Counted from the stretch's first letter, positions 43,302 to 52,519 are shown. The stretch is DNA of 64,000 nt from DASSUW01 sp963849695 (GCA_963849695.1 CAWKIT010000039.1:5250-69249); one strand, 5' to 3'. The notes: generated from the letters alone by a model not told the origin. A program made the numbers and translations.

Positions 43302-44263
43302 CCCGTCGCCCGCGCGAGCTGCCCGTCGTCGAGCGCACGCCGGACCGTCCCGGCCCCGGCCCGGTGCCGCCGACGGTGCTGCGCTCGCTCGACCTCGCGG
43401 TCCTGAAGCGCGTCGAGAGCCTGGTCCCGGGGGAGCACCTCACGCCGCAGGTCGGCGCCGGCACCGAGCTCGCGATGATCAGGCCCTACCTCCCGGGCGA
43501 CGACGTCCGCTACATCGACTGGAACGTGACCGCGCGCATGCGCGAGCCGCACGTCCGCGTGCACGTCGGCGAGCGCGCGCTGACCGCGTGGCTCGTGCTC
43601 GACAGCTCGGCGTCGATGACGTTCGGCACCGCCGACCGCCGCAAGGCCGACGTCGCCGAGGGCGTCGCGATCGCGATCGGGCATGTCGGCAGCCGCCGCG
43701 GCAACCGGCTCGGCGTGGTCGCTTTCGGCGGTGGCGAGCCGAAGCTGCTGCGCCCGCGCCAGGGGCGGCTCGGGCTGCTCGGGCTGCTCGCCGAGCTGCG
43801 CCGCGAGCCGGAGGACGAGGGCGCCGGCGCGACGTCGCTCGGCAACGCGCTCTCGAGGGTCGCCGCCGTCGCGCGCGCCCGCGGCCTGGTGGCGGTGGTC
43901 TCCGACTTCCGCGGGGAGCGTGACTGGGAGGGCCAGCTCCGCACCCTGCGCGCCCGTCACGGCGTGCTCGCGGTCGAGATCCGCGACCCGCGCGAGCAGG
44001 AGCTGACGCCGATGGGCGACCTGTGGCTGGTCGACCCCGAGACAGGCCGCCAGCTCCAGGTCAACACCAGCGGCCGCCGCCTGCGGCGCAGGTTCGCGGA
44101 GGCGGCGGCGGCCGAGCGCGAGGAGGTGGCGGGCGCGCTGCGCCGGGCCGGCGCCGAGCACCTCGTCCTGTCCACCCAGGGAGACTGGCTGCGCGCCCTC
44201 GCGGGCCATCTGCGGCGCAGCGAGGCCATGCTGCGGACACCGGGCCGGAGGGCGGCCCGATGA
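43298..44263 (+). CDS. DUF58 domain protein
   Basis: A 321-residue soluble protein. The DUF58 core GDDVRYIDWNVTARMREPHV is followed by a degenerate VWA-like region with LVLDSSASMTFG, so part of the MIDAS is kept (D-x-S-x-S). Such proteins accompany MoxR and VWA genes and probably bind the ATPase or its target. GTGA overlap upstream and ATGA overlap downstream show tight coupling. Confidence 0.9.
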   Translation: MTRRPRELPVVERTPDRPGPGPVPPTVLRSLDLAVLKRVESLVPGEHLTPQVGAGTELAMIRPYLPGDDVRYIDWNVTARMREPHVRVHVGERALTAWLVLDSSASMTFGTADRRKADVAEGVAIAIGHVGSRRGNRLGVVAFGGGEPKLLRPRQGRLGLLGLLAELRREPEDEGAGATSLGNALSRVAAVARARGLVAVVSDFRGERDWEGQLRTLRARHGVLAVEIRDPREQELTPMGDLWLVDPETGRQLQVNTSGRRLRRRFAEAAAAEREEVAGALRRAGAEHLVLSTQGDWLRALAGHLRRSEAMLRTPGRRAAR

Positions 44264-45234
44264 CCTTCCGCGACCCGGTCATGCTCGCCGGGCTGCTCCT
44301 GATCCCGTTCGCGGCGCTGGCCTACCTCTCCGTGCAGCGCCGGCGCCGGCGCGAGGCGGCGACGTTCGCCAATCCGGCGCTGCTGCCCAACCTCGTCACC
44401 GAGCGCCCGGCGTGGCGGCGCCACCTGCCGCCACTCCTGATCCTGCTCGCGCTGGCGACGCTCGTGTTCGCGCTCGCGCGTCCGCAGCGGACCGTCGCCG
44501 CGCCGCAGCGGGCGGCGACGGTGATGATGGTCACCGACGTCTCGGGCTCGATGAACGCCAACGACGTCCAGCCCGACCGGCTGACCGCGGCCGTCGACGC
44601 CGCGCACCGGCTGACCGACGAGCTGCCGGAGGCGTTCCGCCTCGGGCTCGTCACGTTCGCCGACTTCGCGGAGGTGCAGACCCCGCCCACCACCGACCGC
44701 TCGCCGGTGCGCGCGGCACTCGACCGGCTACGCGCCGAGGGCGGCACCGCGATGGCGCTCGGGCTCGAGCGCGCGCTCGCCCTCGCGCGAACGCCGGTGC
44801 CGGACGAGCGCGGGACCGGCACGCGCCGGCTGCCCGCGGTGATGGTCCTGCTGTCCGACGGCAAGGACACGCAGAGCGCGATCTCCCCGCTCGAGGTCGC
44901 CCGCCAGGCGCAGCAGGCCCGCGTTCCCGTCTTCGCGATCGCGCTCGGCACGCCGAGCGGCGAGGTCGAGGTGCGCGACCAGTTCGGCGGCCTGCAGCGG
45001 ATCCAGGTGCCGCCCGACACCGAGACGCTGCGCGAGATCGCGCGCATCACCGGCGGCCGCTATTTCGCGGCGCCCGACGCCGCTCGGCTCGAGTCGATCT
45101 ACGCCAACCTGGGCACCCGCCTGTCCTCGCGCCCGGTCGAGCGCGAGGTCACGGCGGCCTTCGCGGGCGGCGCGGTGGTGCTGCTGCTGGCCGGCGGCGC
45201 GCTCTCACTTGCCTGGTTCGGGCGCCTTATCTGA
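44260..45234 (+). CDS. VWA domain membrane protein (BatA-like), copy 2
   Basis: A 324-residue paralog of the protein at 42333, with the same order: N-terminal span (LAGLLLIPFAALAYLSVQ), second span (LLILLALATLVFALARPQ), VWA with MIDAS TDVSGSMNAND and LLSDGKDTQS, and a C-terminal span. Both copies share VSGSM, FRLGLV, EVTAAFAGG and a RRRRR stretch after the first span. Such pairs flank DUF58 in related operons. Last gene of the cluster. Confidence 0.9.
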   Translation: MTFRDPVMLAGLLLIPFAALAYLSVQRRRRREAATFANPALLPNLVTERPAWRRHLPPLLILLALATLVFALARPQRTVAAPQRAATVMMVTDVSGSMNANDVQPDRLTAAVDAAHRLTDELPEAFRLGLVTFADFAEVQTPPTTDRSPVRAALDRLRAEGGTAMALGLERALALARTPVPDERGTGTRRLPAVMVLLSDGKDTQSAISPLEVARQAQQARVPVFAIALGTPSGEVEVRDQFGGLQRIQVPPDTETLREIARITGGRYFAAPDAARLESIYANLGTRLSSRPVEREVTAAFAGGAVVLLLAGGALSLAWFGRLI

Positions 45235-45282
45235 CGGGTAGGCCTTTTCTCGGTTACCAGACCTAAAGGGAGGCGAGGAACC

Positions 45283-46677
45283 GTGGAATCAGTGGAACGC
45301 CTCGGTGGGCAGACCGGGGGCGAGACGCAGTCGGTCAAGAAGGTCGCTGCGGCGAGCTTCATCGGCACCACCATCGAGTGGTACGACTTCTTCCTGTACG
45401 GCACGGCCGCCGCGCTTGTATTCGGCGACCTGTTCTTCCCGGAGGCGAAGCCGCTCGTCGGCACGCTGCTCGCGTTCAGCACCTATGCGGTCGGCTTCGC
45501 GGCGCGGCCGATCGGCGGCATCGTCTTCGGCCACTACGGCGACCGCATCGGCCGCAAGTCGATGCTCGTGCTGTCGCTGCTGATCATGGGCATCGCCACG
45601 TTCCTGATCGGCGTGCTGCCCACGTTCGCCTCGATCGGCGTGATCGCGCCGATGCTGCTCGTCGTGCTGCGCTTCGCGCAGGGCATCGGCGTCGGCGGCG
45701 AGTGGGGCGGCGCGGTGCTGATGTCGGTCGAGCACGCCCCGAAGGGCCGGCGCGGCTTCTTCGGCTCGTGGCCGCAGATGGGCGTGCCCGCGGGCCTGCT
45801 GCTCTCGACCGGCGTGTTCGCGCTCGTGCAGGCCGTGACCAGCGAGGCCGCGTTCATGGCCTGGGGCTGGCGCGTCCCGTTCCTGGTCAGCGCGCTGCTC
45901 GTCGCCGTCGGCCTGTTCATCCGCCTCAAGCTGATGGAGTCGCCGGCGTTCGAGCGCGTCAAGGAGACCAAGACCGAGGCCGACAAGCCGATCGTCGACG
46001 TCATCCGCAAGTACCCGCGCGAGGTGCTGGTCGCGATGGGCATGCGCGTCGCGGAGAACGGCTGCTTCTACATCCTGACCGTGTTCGTGCTCGCCTACGG
46101 CGAGGAGGAGCTGGGCCTGGCCAAGGGCACGATGCTGTGGGGCGTGATCATCGCCGCCGCCATCGGCCTGGTGACGGTGCCGCTGTGGGGCGCGCTGTCG
46201 GACCGCGTCGGCCGCAAGCCGCTGTACCTGGCGGGCGCGGTGATCACGACGCTGTGGGCGTTCCCGCTGTTCGGGCTCATCAACACCGAGTCGCCGGTGC
46301 TGATCTGGCTGTCGATCGCCGTCGGTGTCAACCTGGGGCACGACCTGATGTACGGACCGCAGGCCGCGTACTTCTCGGAGCTGTTCGGCACCCGCGTGCG
46401 CTACAGCGGGGCGTCGCTCGGCTACCAGCTCGCGTCGGTGTTCGCGGGCGGCTTCGCGCCGCTGATCGCGACCGCGCTGCTGGCGGCCAACGGCGGCAGC
46501 CCGACGCTGGTTGCGGTGTACATGATGGGCATGGGCCTGATCTCGGTCGTCGCGACGCTGTTCGCGCATGAGACCTACGACAAGGACGTCCACGCGGACG
46601 AGCAGGAGGAGCGCGAGCTGGTGCGCGAGAAGCGCTTCGACCGCGAGCGGTTCCGGGAGACCGCAGGGACGCGTTGA
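45283..46677 (+). CDS. MFS transporter, metabolite:H+ symporter (MHS) type
   Basis: A 464-residue, 12-span carrier. MHS-family signatures: ASFIGTTIEWYDFFLYGTAA in helix 1, the loop motif HYGDRIGRKSML, RFAQGIGVGGEWGGAV in helix 4, and WGALSDRVGRKPLYL for the second half. Known relatives move 2-oxoglutarate, citrate, proline/betaine or shikimate. GGGAGG lies at 45268-45273, nine bases before GTG 45283. The next gene overlaps it (TTGA) and uses hydroxyacids and 2-oxoglutarate, so a dicarboxylate or hydroxyacid substrate is likely (inference). Confidence 0.9.
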   Translation: MESVERLGGQTGGETQSVKKVAAASFIGTTIEWYDFFLYGTAAALVFGDLFFPEAKPLVGTLLAFSTYAVGFAARPIGGIVFGHYGDRIGRKSMLVLSLLIMGIATFLIGVLPTFASIGVIAPMLLVVLRFAQGIGVGGEWGGAVLMSVEHAPKGRRGFFGSWPQMGVPAGLLLSTGVFALVQAVTSEAAFMAWGWRVPFLVSALLVAVGLFIRLKLMESPAFERVKETKTEADKPIVDVIRKYPREVLVAMGMRVAENGCFYILTVFVLAYGEEELGLAKGTMLWGVIIAAAIGLVTVPLWGALSDRVGRKPLYLAGAVITTLWAFPLFGLINTESPVLIWLSIAVGVNLGHDLMYGPQAAYFSELFGTRVRYSGASLGYQLASVFAGGFAPLIATALLAANGGSPTLVAVYMMGMGLISVVATLFAHETYDKDVHADEQEERELVREKRFDRERFRETAGTR

Positions 46678-47927
46678 CGCGCGAGCAGGTCTTCACGCTC
46701 GAGGCGACGCCGCTCAAGTACGGGCCCGGCGCCGCCGCCGAGGCGGGCTGGGAGCTCGAGCGCCTCGGCGTGAAGCGAGCGATGCTGGTGTCGGATCCCG
46801 GCGTGGCGGCCGCCGGGATCACCGGCCGCGTGCAGGAGTCGATCGAGGCCGCGGGGATCGAGACCGAGGTGTGGGACCGCGCGCGCGTCGAGCCGAGCGA
46901 CTCCTCGTTCGCCGAGGCCGCCGCCTTCGCGGTCGACGGCGGCTTCGACGGCTTCGTCGGGATCGGCGGCGGGTCGAGCATCGACACCGCCAAGGTCTCC
47001 GACCTGATCGCCACCCACGGCGGCGAGCTCATGGAGTACGTGAACCCGCCGGTCGGCGGCGGGCGCAAGCCTCCGTCCCCGCTCAAGCCGCTGCTGGCGA
47101 TCCCCACCACCTGCGGCTCCGGCGCCGAGGCGACGACGGTGGCGATCCTCGACGTCCCCGAGCAGCACGTGAAGACCGGCATCTCGCACCGCTACCTGCG
47201 GCCGGACCAGGCGATCGTCGACCCATCGCTGACCACCTCGCTGGCCTCCGAGGTGGTGGCCTCCTGCGGCCTCGACGTGATCTGCCACGCCGCCGAGTCG
47301 TTCGTCGCCCGGCCGTTCTCGGAGCGCGAGCGGCCGTCGTCGCCGGGCGACCGCCCGCCCTACCAGGGGTCGACGCCGATCTCCGACATCTGGTCGGCGA
47401 AGGCGCTCGAGTACGGCGGCCGCTTCCTGCGCGACGCCGTCGCCGGCGACCAGGAGGCCCGCGGCTGGATGATGCTGGCCGCGTCGCTGGCCGGGATCGG
47501 CTTCGGGGCGGCGGGCGTCCACATCCCCCACGCGTGCGCGTATCCGATCGCGGGTCTCAAGCACGAGTACCACCCGCCGGGCTATCCGGACGACCACGGC
47601 TTCGTCCCGCACGGGCAGTCGGTGATCGTGACGGCGCCGGCCGCGTTCCGCTTCACCTTCGAGGCGGCGCCCGACCGCCACCGCCGCGTGGCGGAGCTGC
47701 TGGCCGGCGAGCCGCTCCCGGAGGCCGATGAGAACACCCTGCCCGACCTGCTGCTGGACCTCATGCGCGACCTCGGCGTCCCCACCGGCATACGCGAGCT
47801 CGGCTACGACGTCGGCGACGTCGACGCGCTGATCGACGGCGCTCTCAAGCAGCAGCGGCTGCTGGTGGTGTCGCCGCGCGAGGCCGGGCCCGAGGAGCTC
47901 GGGACGATCCTGCGCGCGTCGCTCTGA
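46674..47927 (+). CDS. Iron-containing alcohol dehydrogenase, hydroxyacid-oxoacid transhydrogenase type
   Basis: A 417-residue group III Fe-dependent dehydrogenase: GIGGGSSIDTAKVSDLIATH (nucleotide site), IPTTCGSGAEATTVAI, and metal-site residues around DVICHAAES and HIPHACAYPIAG. The stretches GISHRYLRPDQAIVDPSLT and YQGSTPISDIWSAKALEYGG closely resemble ADHFE1-type transhydrogenases, which oxidise 4-hydroxybutyrate while reducing 2-oxoglutarate without free cofactor. TTG 46674 overlaps the transporter stop. A general Fe-ADH is the alternative. Confidence 0.82.
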   Translation: MTREQVFTLEATPLKYGPGAAAEAGWELERLGVKRAMLVSDPGVAAAGITGRVQESIEAAGIETEVWDRARVEPSDSSFAEAAAFAVDGGFDGFVGIGGGSSIDTAKVSDLIATHGGELMEYVNPPVGGGRKPPSPLKPLLAIPTTCGSGAEATTVAILDVPEQHVKTGISHRYLRPDQAIVDPSLTTSLASEVVASCGLDVICHAAESFVARPFSERERPSSPGDRPPYQGSTPISDIWSAKALEYGGRFLRDAVAGDQEARGWMMLAASLAGIGFGAAGVHIPHACAYPIAGLKHEYHPPGYPDDHGFVPHGQSVIVTAPAAFRFTFEAAPDRHRRVAELLAGEPLPEADENTLPDLLLDLMRDLGVPTGIRELGYDVGDVDALIDGALKQQRLLVVSPREAGPEELGTILRASL

Positions 47928-48728
47928 TCAGCGCCGCTCGGCCAGCTCGGTCATCACGGCCTCGTAGACGCCGGACCCGTTGCGCTCGACGCAGACGCGC
48001 GTGTTGGCGGTCAGCGCCTCGCGGATCGACGGGTCGCGCTCGATCCCGTTGGCGACCAGCCAGAACGTGGCGACCGCCTCGGCGGCGGTGAGGTCCTCGC
48101 GCGAGTCGCCGACCGCGATGCAGTCCTCGCGCGTGTAGCCGCGGGCGCGCATGTGCCAGGCGACGGCCCGGCCCTTGGAAGCGAGGCGAGGCACGAGGTG
48201 GAACGCGCGCATGTCCTCCATCCCCGGCCGCACCGGGTGGATGCCGCCGTTGTCGACCAGCCGCAGGTGATCCAACCCCTCGGCCTGGAGCAGCTCGTCG
48301 GCCTCGAAGGCGTCGACGTCGCCGCGGAACAGATGGGAGACCTCGCGGCCCTCGTGCCAGGGCGCGTGGTACTCGAGCCGGCCTTCGAAGCGCTCGAGCA
48401 GCAGCTTCGGGGCGCCGGACTCCTCGATCTGGTCGTGGATCGACTTCCCGTTGCGGGGCACGAGGTCGCCCGTCAGCCAGTGCAGCTCGCCGTCGAGCAC
48501 GACGCCGGCCCCGGCCTCGAACGCGTACGACGTGATGCCCATCAGACGGGCGTCGTAGAACACCGTCAGCTGGCGGCGGCCCGAGTAGATCACGACCTCG
48601 ACCCCGGCCCGGTGGCAGGCCTCGAGCGCTCGCACGCCGAGCAGCGAGAACGCGCCGTCGGCGTCGCGCAGCAGCGAGCCGCCGGCGCCGATCAGCGTGC
48701 CGTCGAGGTCTACGTAGACGCACCGCAC
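47928..48728 (-). CDS. HAD superfamily phosphatase (Cof/MPGP-like)
   Basis: A 266-residue HAD: motif I VYVDLDGTLIGAGG, motif II VEVVIYSGRR, Lys in RLASKGRAVAWH, and motif IV CIAVGDSREDLTAAEA. The large cap insertion between motifs II and III is of the Cof/mannosyl-3-phosphoglycerate phosphatase type, so a sugar phosphate is the likely substrate. Its stop abuts the stop of the transhydrogenase gene (TGATCA). Confidence 0.87.
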   Translation of the reverse strand: MRCVYVDLDGTLIGAGGSLLRDADGAFSLLGVRALEACHRAGVEVVIYSGRRQLTVFYDARLMGITSYAFEAGAGVVLDGELHWLTGDLVPRNGKSIHDQIEESGAPKLLLERFEGRLEYHAPWHEGREVSHLFRGDVDAFEADELLQAEGLDHLRLVDNGGIHPVRPGMEDMRAFHLVPRLASKGRAVAWHMRARGYTREDCIAVGDSREDLTAAEAVATFWLVANGIERDPSIREALTANTRVCVERNGSGVYEAVMTELAERR

Positions 48729-48808
48729 GGAACCAGTATGCGGCTTGCTCGCACCTAGTATGCGAGCTGATCGAGGATCTGGTCCGCGGCAACCCGACAG
48801 AGGTAAAG

Positions 48809-49177
48809 GTGGTGCTGGCGAGCGTGGCGACGGCGCTGGCGATCTATCAGGTCGTGCTTGCCTCGATCTTCTACCGCAAGCTGCGGCCGCGCTTCCTCGA
48901 CGCCGGCCCGGCGGCCTGGACGCACCGCGCCTCGGGCGACACGATCGCCGTCCTGCTCATCGTCGTCGCGATCATGTGCCTGTCCTACATCGGGCTCGAG
49001 GACGACGGCGCCTTCCACGCCGTCACCGGCTTCCTGCTCTTGCTCGTGCTGGGCGTCAAGGTCGTGGTCATCCGCTGGTGGCATGCGGCGGGCCGCTTCC
49101 TGCCCGTCCTCGGCCTCACGGTGTTCGTGCTGCTCGCCGCCACCTGGGCGAGCACGGCGGGGGCGTTCCTGGCATGA
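48809..49177 (+). CDS. DUF6529-like four-helix membrane protein
   Basis: A small protein with four hydrophobic segments: ASVATALAIYQVVLASIF, TIAVLLIVVAIMCLSYIG, FLLLLVLGVKVVVI, and FLPVLGLTVFVLLAATWAS. Conserved His in WTHRASGD, FHAVTG and RWWHAAGRF suggest b-type heme or quinone contact as in cytochrome b561-like folds (inference). From GTG 48809 it has 122 residues, but codons upstream read ELIEDLVRGNPTEVKV in frame; deleting C48763 would join these to ATG 48760. I suspect one extra base and a longer native N-terminus. Confidence 0.72.
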   Translation: MVLASVATALAIYQVVLASIFYRKLRPRFLDAGPAAWTHRASGDTIAVLLIVVAIMCLSYIGLEDDGAFHAVTGFLLLLVLGVKVVVIRWWHAAGRFLPVLGLTVFVLLAATWASTAGAFLA

Positions 49178-49350
49178 AGCGGCAGATGATCGGCTCGCTG
49201 CTGGTGGCGATCGCGATCGTCGCGGTCACGATCATCGCCGTCACCGCCCGGCTCGGGCCGACCAGCGCCGCCGAGCTCGAGTCTCAGGAGGAGCGGCAGG
49301 AGCAGCGGCTCGAGCAGCAGGAGGAGCGGCGCGAGGACCGGGGCGACTGA
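49174..49350 (+). CDS. Small membrane protein with charged coiled-coil tail
   Basis: A 58-residue protein starting at ATG 49174 in an ATGA overlap with the preceding membrane protein gene. One span (IGSLLVAIAIVAVTIIAVTA) is followed by a Glu/Gln/Arg tail (LESQEERQEQRLEQQEERRE) that should be helical. Its stop overlaps the start of the helicase gene (TGATG), so the three are coupled. No family recognised. Confidence 0.72.
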   Translation: MKRQMIGSLLVAIAIVAVTIIAVTARLGPTSAAELESQEERQEQRLEQQEERREDRGD

Positions 49351-51626
49351 TGGTCGTCGTCCGCGACATCGAGCCCTGGGACGCGCTGCTCGAGGCCGGC
49401 CGCGACGACGAGCGGCTCGTCATGCAGGCCTCGCAGCATCCGCGCCCGCCGCAGGAGGTCGCGATCCCCGAGGAGCTGCACCCCGAGGTGGCCGAGGCGC
49501 TCGGCAAGCGCGGGTTCGACCGCCTGTGGTCGCACCAGGCCGAGGCGCTGCACGCCGCCTGGGCCGGGCCCACGATCGTCACCACCGGCACCGCCTCCGG
49601 CAAGTCGCTGTGCTTCAACCTCCCCACGCTCGACGTCCTGTGCCGCGACGCGCGGGCGCGCGCGCTGTACCTGTATCCGACGAAGGCGCTGGCGCAGGAC
49701 CAGGCGCGGGCGCTGAACGCGCTCGGCGTCGCGCGGGCGCGGCCGGCGATCTACGACGGGGACACCCCGCGCGAGCAGCGGTCGGCGATCCGGCGGCGCT
49801 CCAACATCGTCATCACCAACCCCGACATGCTCCACCTCGGGATCCTGCCCAACCACCCGGCGTGGGGCGACTTCTTCGCCAACCTGGCGGTGGTCGTGGT
49901 CGACGAGGCGCACGTCTATCGCGGCGTGTTCGGCTCGCACGTCGCCAACGTGCTGCGGCGGCTGCGTCGGATCGCGGACGCCTACGGGACCGCGCCGCGG
50001 TTCCTGCTCGCCTCCGCCACCGTCGCCAACCCCGGCGAGCTGGCGGAGCGGCTCACCGGCCTCGACGACATCACGGTCGTCGACCGCGACGGCGCGCCGG
50101 CGGCGAAGCGGACGATCGCGATGTGGAACCCGCCGATCGTGGACGAGCAGATCGCGGCGCGGAGGTCGGTGCTGGCCGAGACCGCCGACCTGCTCGCCGA
50201 GCTGGTGACCGAGGGCGCGCGCACGATCGTGTTCATGAAGTCGCGCAAGGCGGTCGAGCTGATGTCGCGCTTCGCGCAACTCCGGCTCGAGGACCAGGGC
50301 CGCGGCGAGCTGGCCGAGCGGATCGCGCCCTACCGCGCCGGCTACACGCCGCAGCAGCGGCGCGAGCTCGAGCGGCGGCTGCTCGAGGGCGAGCTGCTCG
50401 GCGTGGTGGCCACCAACGCGCTCGAGCTCGGCATCGACATCGGCGCGCTCGACGCGGCGATCTGCGTCACCTTCCCCGGCACCGTCGCCTCGCTGCGGCA
50501 GATGTGGGGGCGGGCGGGCCGGCGCGGGCGCGGCCTGGCGCTCTACATCGCGGGCGAGGACGCGCTCGACCAGTTCTTCTGCCGCCACCCGGACGAGTTC
50601 CTCGACCGTCCGGTCGAGGCGGCGATCCTCGACCCGTTCAACGAGCAGCTGCACGCCGCACACCTGCTCTGCGCCGCGCACGAGGGCCCGCTCGAGGATG
50701 CCGACGCGGAGATCCTCGGCGACCGCTGGCGCGAGTTCGCGGCGGCGCTGGTGTCGGCGGGTGACCTGCGCGAGCGGCCGGACGGGACGTTCGTGCCGCG
50801 CCGGCCCGAGGAGTTCCCGGCCGCCGCGGTCTCGCTGCGGTCGGCGAGCCGCGACGGCGTCGTGATCGTCGACACGACCTCGGGAGAGCTGCTCGGCACC
50901 GTCGACGCCAGGCGCGCGCACACCACCGTCCACGACGGGGCGGTGTACCTGCACGGCGGGCGGTCGTACGAGGTCGACGGCCTCGACCTCGAGGGCCGGC
51001 GCGCGATGGTGCGCCCGTTCACGGGCGACTACTACACGCAGCCCAAGTACGAGACCGACACGTACATCGAGCGGCTGATCGAGCGCCGCACGGCGCTCGG
51101 GGTGACCTTGTCGTTCGGGACCGTGGTGGTGACCGAGCAGGTGCTCGCCTACCAGCGCAAGCGGCTGTCCGACCACGAGCAGATCGACCTCGTCGCGCTC
51201 GACCTGCCGGCGACGTCGTTCGCCACCCAGGCGCTGTGGTACGAGTTCGGCAACGATGTCGCGGCGCTGCCGCTCGAGCAGATGCTCGGCTCGCTGCACG
51301 CCGCCGAGCACTCGCAGATCGCGGTCCTGCCGCTGCTGGCGATGTGCGACCGCTGGGACATCGGCGGCCTGTCGACGAACCTCCACCCGCAGACCGGCCG
51401 CCCGACGATCTTCATCTACGACGGCCACCCGGGCGGGATCGGGATCGCCCGCCGCGGCTACCTCGCGTTCGAGGCGCTCGTCGACGACGCCCACCGGCTC
51501 GTCACCGAGTGCCCGTGCGAGAGCGGCTGCCCGTCGTGCGTGCAGTCGCCCAAGTGCGGCAACCTCAACGAGCCGCTGGCGAAGGACGGCTGCGCTCAGC
51601 TCATGGGGCGCATGCTGGCCTCGTAG
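49350..51626 (+). CDS. DEAD/DEAH-box helicase with DUF1998 domain (MrfA-like)
   Basis: A 758-residue superfamily 2 helicase. Motif I TTGTASGKSLCF, Ia YPTKALAQDQ, II VVVDEAHVYRGVFG, III LASATVANP, then the second RecA domain with TIVFMKSRKAVELM, ATNALELGIDIGALDAAI and QMWGRAGRRGRG (motif VI). The C-terminal DUF1998 has four Cys in CPCESGCPSC and SPKCGN that bind a metal. MrfA-type proteins are 3'-5' helicases in excision repair of mitomycin-type lesions. Confidence 0.93.
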   Translation: MVVVRDIEPWDALLEAGRDDERLVMQASQHPRPPQEVAIPEELHPEVAEALGKRGFDRLWSHQAEALHAAWAGPTIVTTGTASGKSLCFNLPTLDVLCRDARARALYLYPTKALAQDQARALNALGVARARPAIYDGDTPREQRSAIRRRSNIVITNPDMLHLGILPNHPAWGDFFANLAVVVVDEAHVYRGVFGSHVANVLRRLRRIADAYGTAPRFLLASATVANPGELAERLTGLDDITVVDRDGAPAAKRTIAMWNPPIVDEQIAARRSVLAETADLLAELVTEGARTIVFMKSRKAVELMSRFAQLRLEDQGRGELAERIAPYRAGYTPQQRRELERRLLEGELLGVVATNALELGIDIGALDAAICVTFPGTVASLRQMWGRAGRRGRGLALYIAGEDALDQFFCRHPDEFLDRPVEAAILDPFNEQLHAAHLLCAAHEGPLEDADAEILGDRWREFAAALVSAGDLRERPDGTFVPRRPEEFPAAAVSLRSASRDGVVIVDTTSGELLGTVDARRAHTTVHDGAVYLHGGRSYEVDGLDLEGRRAMVRPFTGDYYTQPKYETDTYIERLIERRTALGVTLSFGTVVVTEQVLAYQRKRLSDHEQIDLVALDLPATSFATQALWYEFGNDVAALPLEQMLGSLHAAEHSQIAVLPLLAMCDRWDIGGLSTNLHPQTGRPTIFIYDGHPGGIGIARRGYLAFEALVDDAHRLVTECPCESGCPSCVQSPKCGNLNEPLAKDGCAQLMGRMLAS

Positions 51627-52110
51627 CGGTCGTGGAGTCGGCCAGCGGCCGGCGGCCAGTTGGGCCAGTCGACCGGCTTGCCGTCGAGCGCCTCCTCGAG
51701 GAAGTCGAGATGTGCGTGCCAGCCGCGAGACCTTCGCGCGGTACTCGTCGGGGATCGCGTTCGTGACCGTGAGCGTGAGGTGGGTCCCGTTCTCGTCAGG
51801 CCGCAGCTCCCACAGCAGGCGGCCGTGGATGTCGGTGTCGAACTCGATCGTGTGGGGCGGCTCGAGCCGCGTGACGTGACCCTCGGCGACGGCGTGCGTT
51901 GCCCTCGTCGTCGGTGTTGAGCCACTCGATCCGCGCGCGGCCGCCCTCGACGAGCTCGAGCACCGCCGCGCGCGCCCACCACTCCTCGATCCTCGCGGGG
52001 TCGGTGAGCGCGGTCCAGACCTTCTCGACCGGGTGCCGGAGGCGACGCTCGAAGCGCAGCACGTAGCTGCCGTCGTCGCGGGTCTCGATCGTGCCGTAGG
52101 GGCTGGTCAT
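51596..52110 (-). pseudogene. SRPBCC/AHSA1-type protein, two apparent frameshifts
   Basis: ATG 52110 overlaps the stop of the ArsR gene (ATGA). The protein reads LRFERRLRHPVEKVWTALTD and EWWARAAVLELVEGGRARIE, loses frame near 51896-51900, resumes with AVAEGHVTRLEPPHTIEFDT and LLWELRPDENGTHLTLTV, shifts again near 51718-51722, and ends GWHAHLDFLEEALDGKPVDW to the stop at 51596. Dropping one base at each site gives 170 residues, the family norm. ArsR plus an AHSA1-like START protein is a common two-gene unit. The 3' end overlaps the helicase gene by 31 bp. Confidence 0.8.
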
Positions 52111-52418
52111 GAGTCCTCCGTCTCGTCGAGGTGGCGCTCGAGCGCGTCGAGCGTTCCCGCCCACAGGCGCCGGTACGGCGCGAGCCAGGCGTCGATCTCG
52201 GCGAGCGGCTCGGCGCGCACGCGGTAGTAGCGCCGCTGGGCGTCGTTGCGGACCTCCACGAGGCCGGCGTCGCGCAACACCCTGAGGTGCTTCGACACGC
52301 CCGGCTGACTGAGCTCGAGCCGGCCGACGAGATAGCCGACCGGCCGCTCGTCCTCGCGCAGGAGGTCGAGGATCCGGCGTCGCGTCGGCTCGGCGAGGAC
52401 GTCGAAGGTGGAGGCCAT
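52107..52418 (-). CDS. ArsR family transcriptional regulator
   Basis: A 103-residue winged-helix protein: MASTFDVLAEPTRRRILDLL, GRLELSQPGVSKHLRVLRDA (recognition helix) and the wing VRNDAQRRYYRVRAEPLAEI. There is no CxC metal site, so metal sensing is unlikely. ATGA overlap with the SRPBCC gene. Its 5' flank (52419-52450) is AT-rich (ACTATATTACCCTGTGGC) and contains TATATAG, a likely autoregulated promoter. Confidence 0.9.
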   Translation of the reverse strand: MASTFDVLAEPTRRRILDLLREDERPVGYLVGRLELSQPGVSKHLRVLRDAGLVEVRNDAQRRYYRVRAEPLAEIDAWLAPYRRLWAGTLDALERHLDETEDS

Positions 52419-52519
52419 CTCGGACTATATTACCCTGTGGCTATATAGCTACGGCGAGAAGCGATGAACGAACGCGTGCAGCGGTTGAGGCGGCCCGGGC
52501 CGACCCCGAATCTCTTGCC

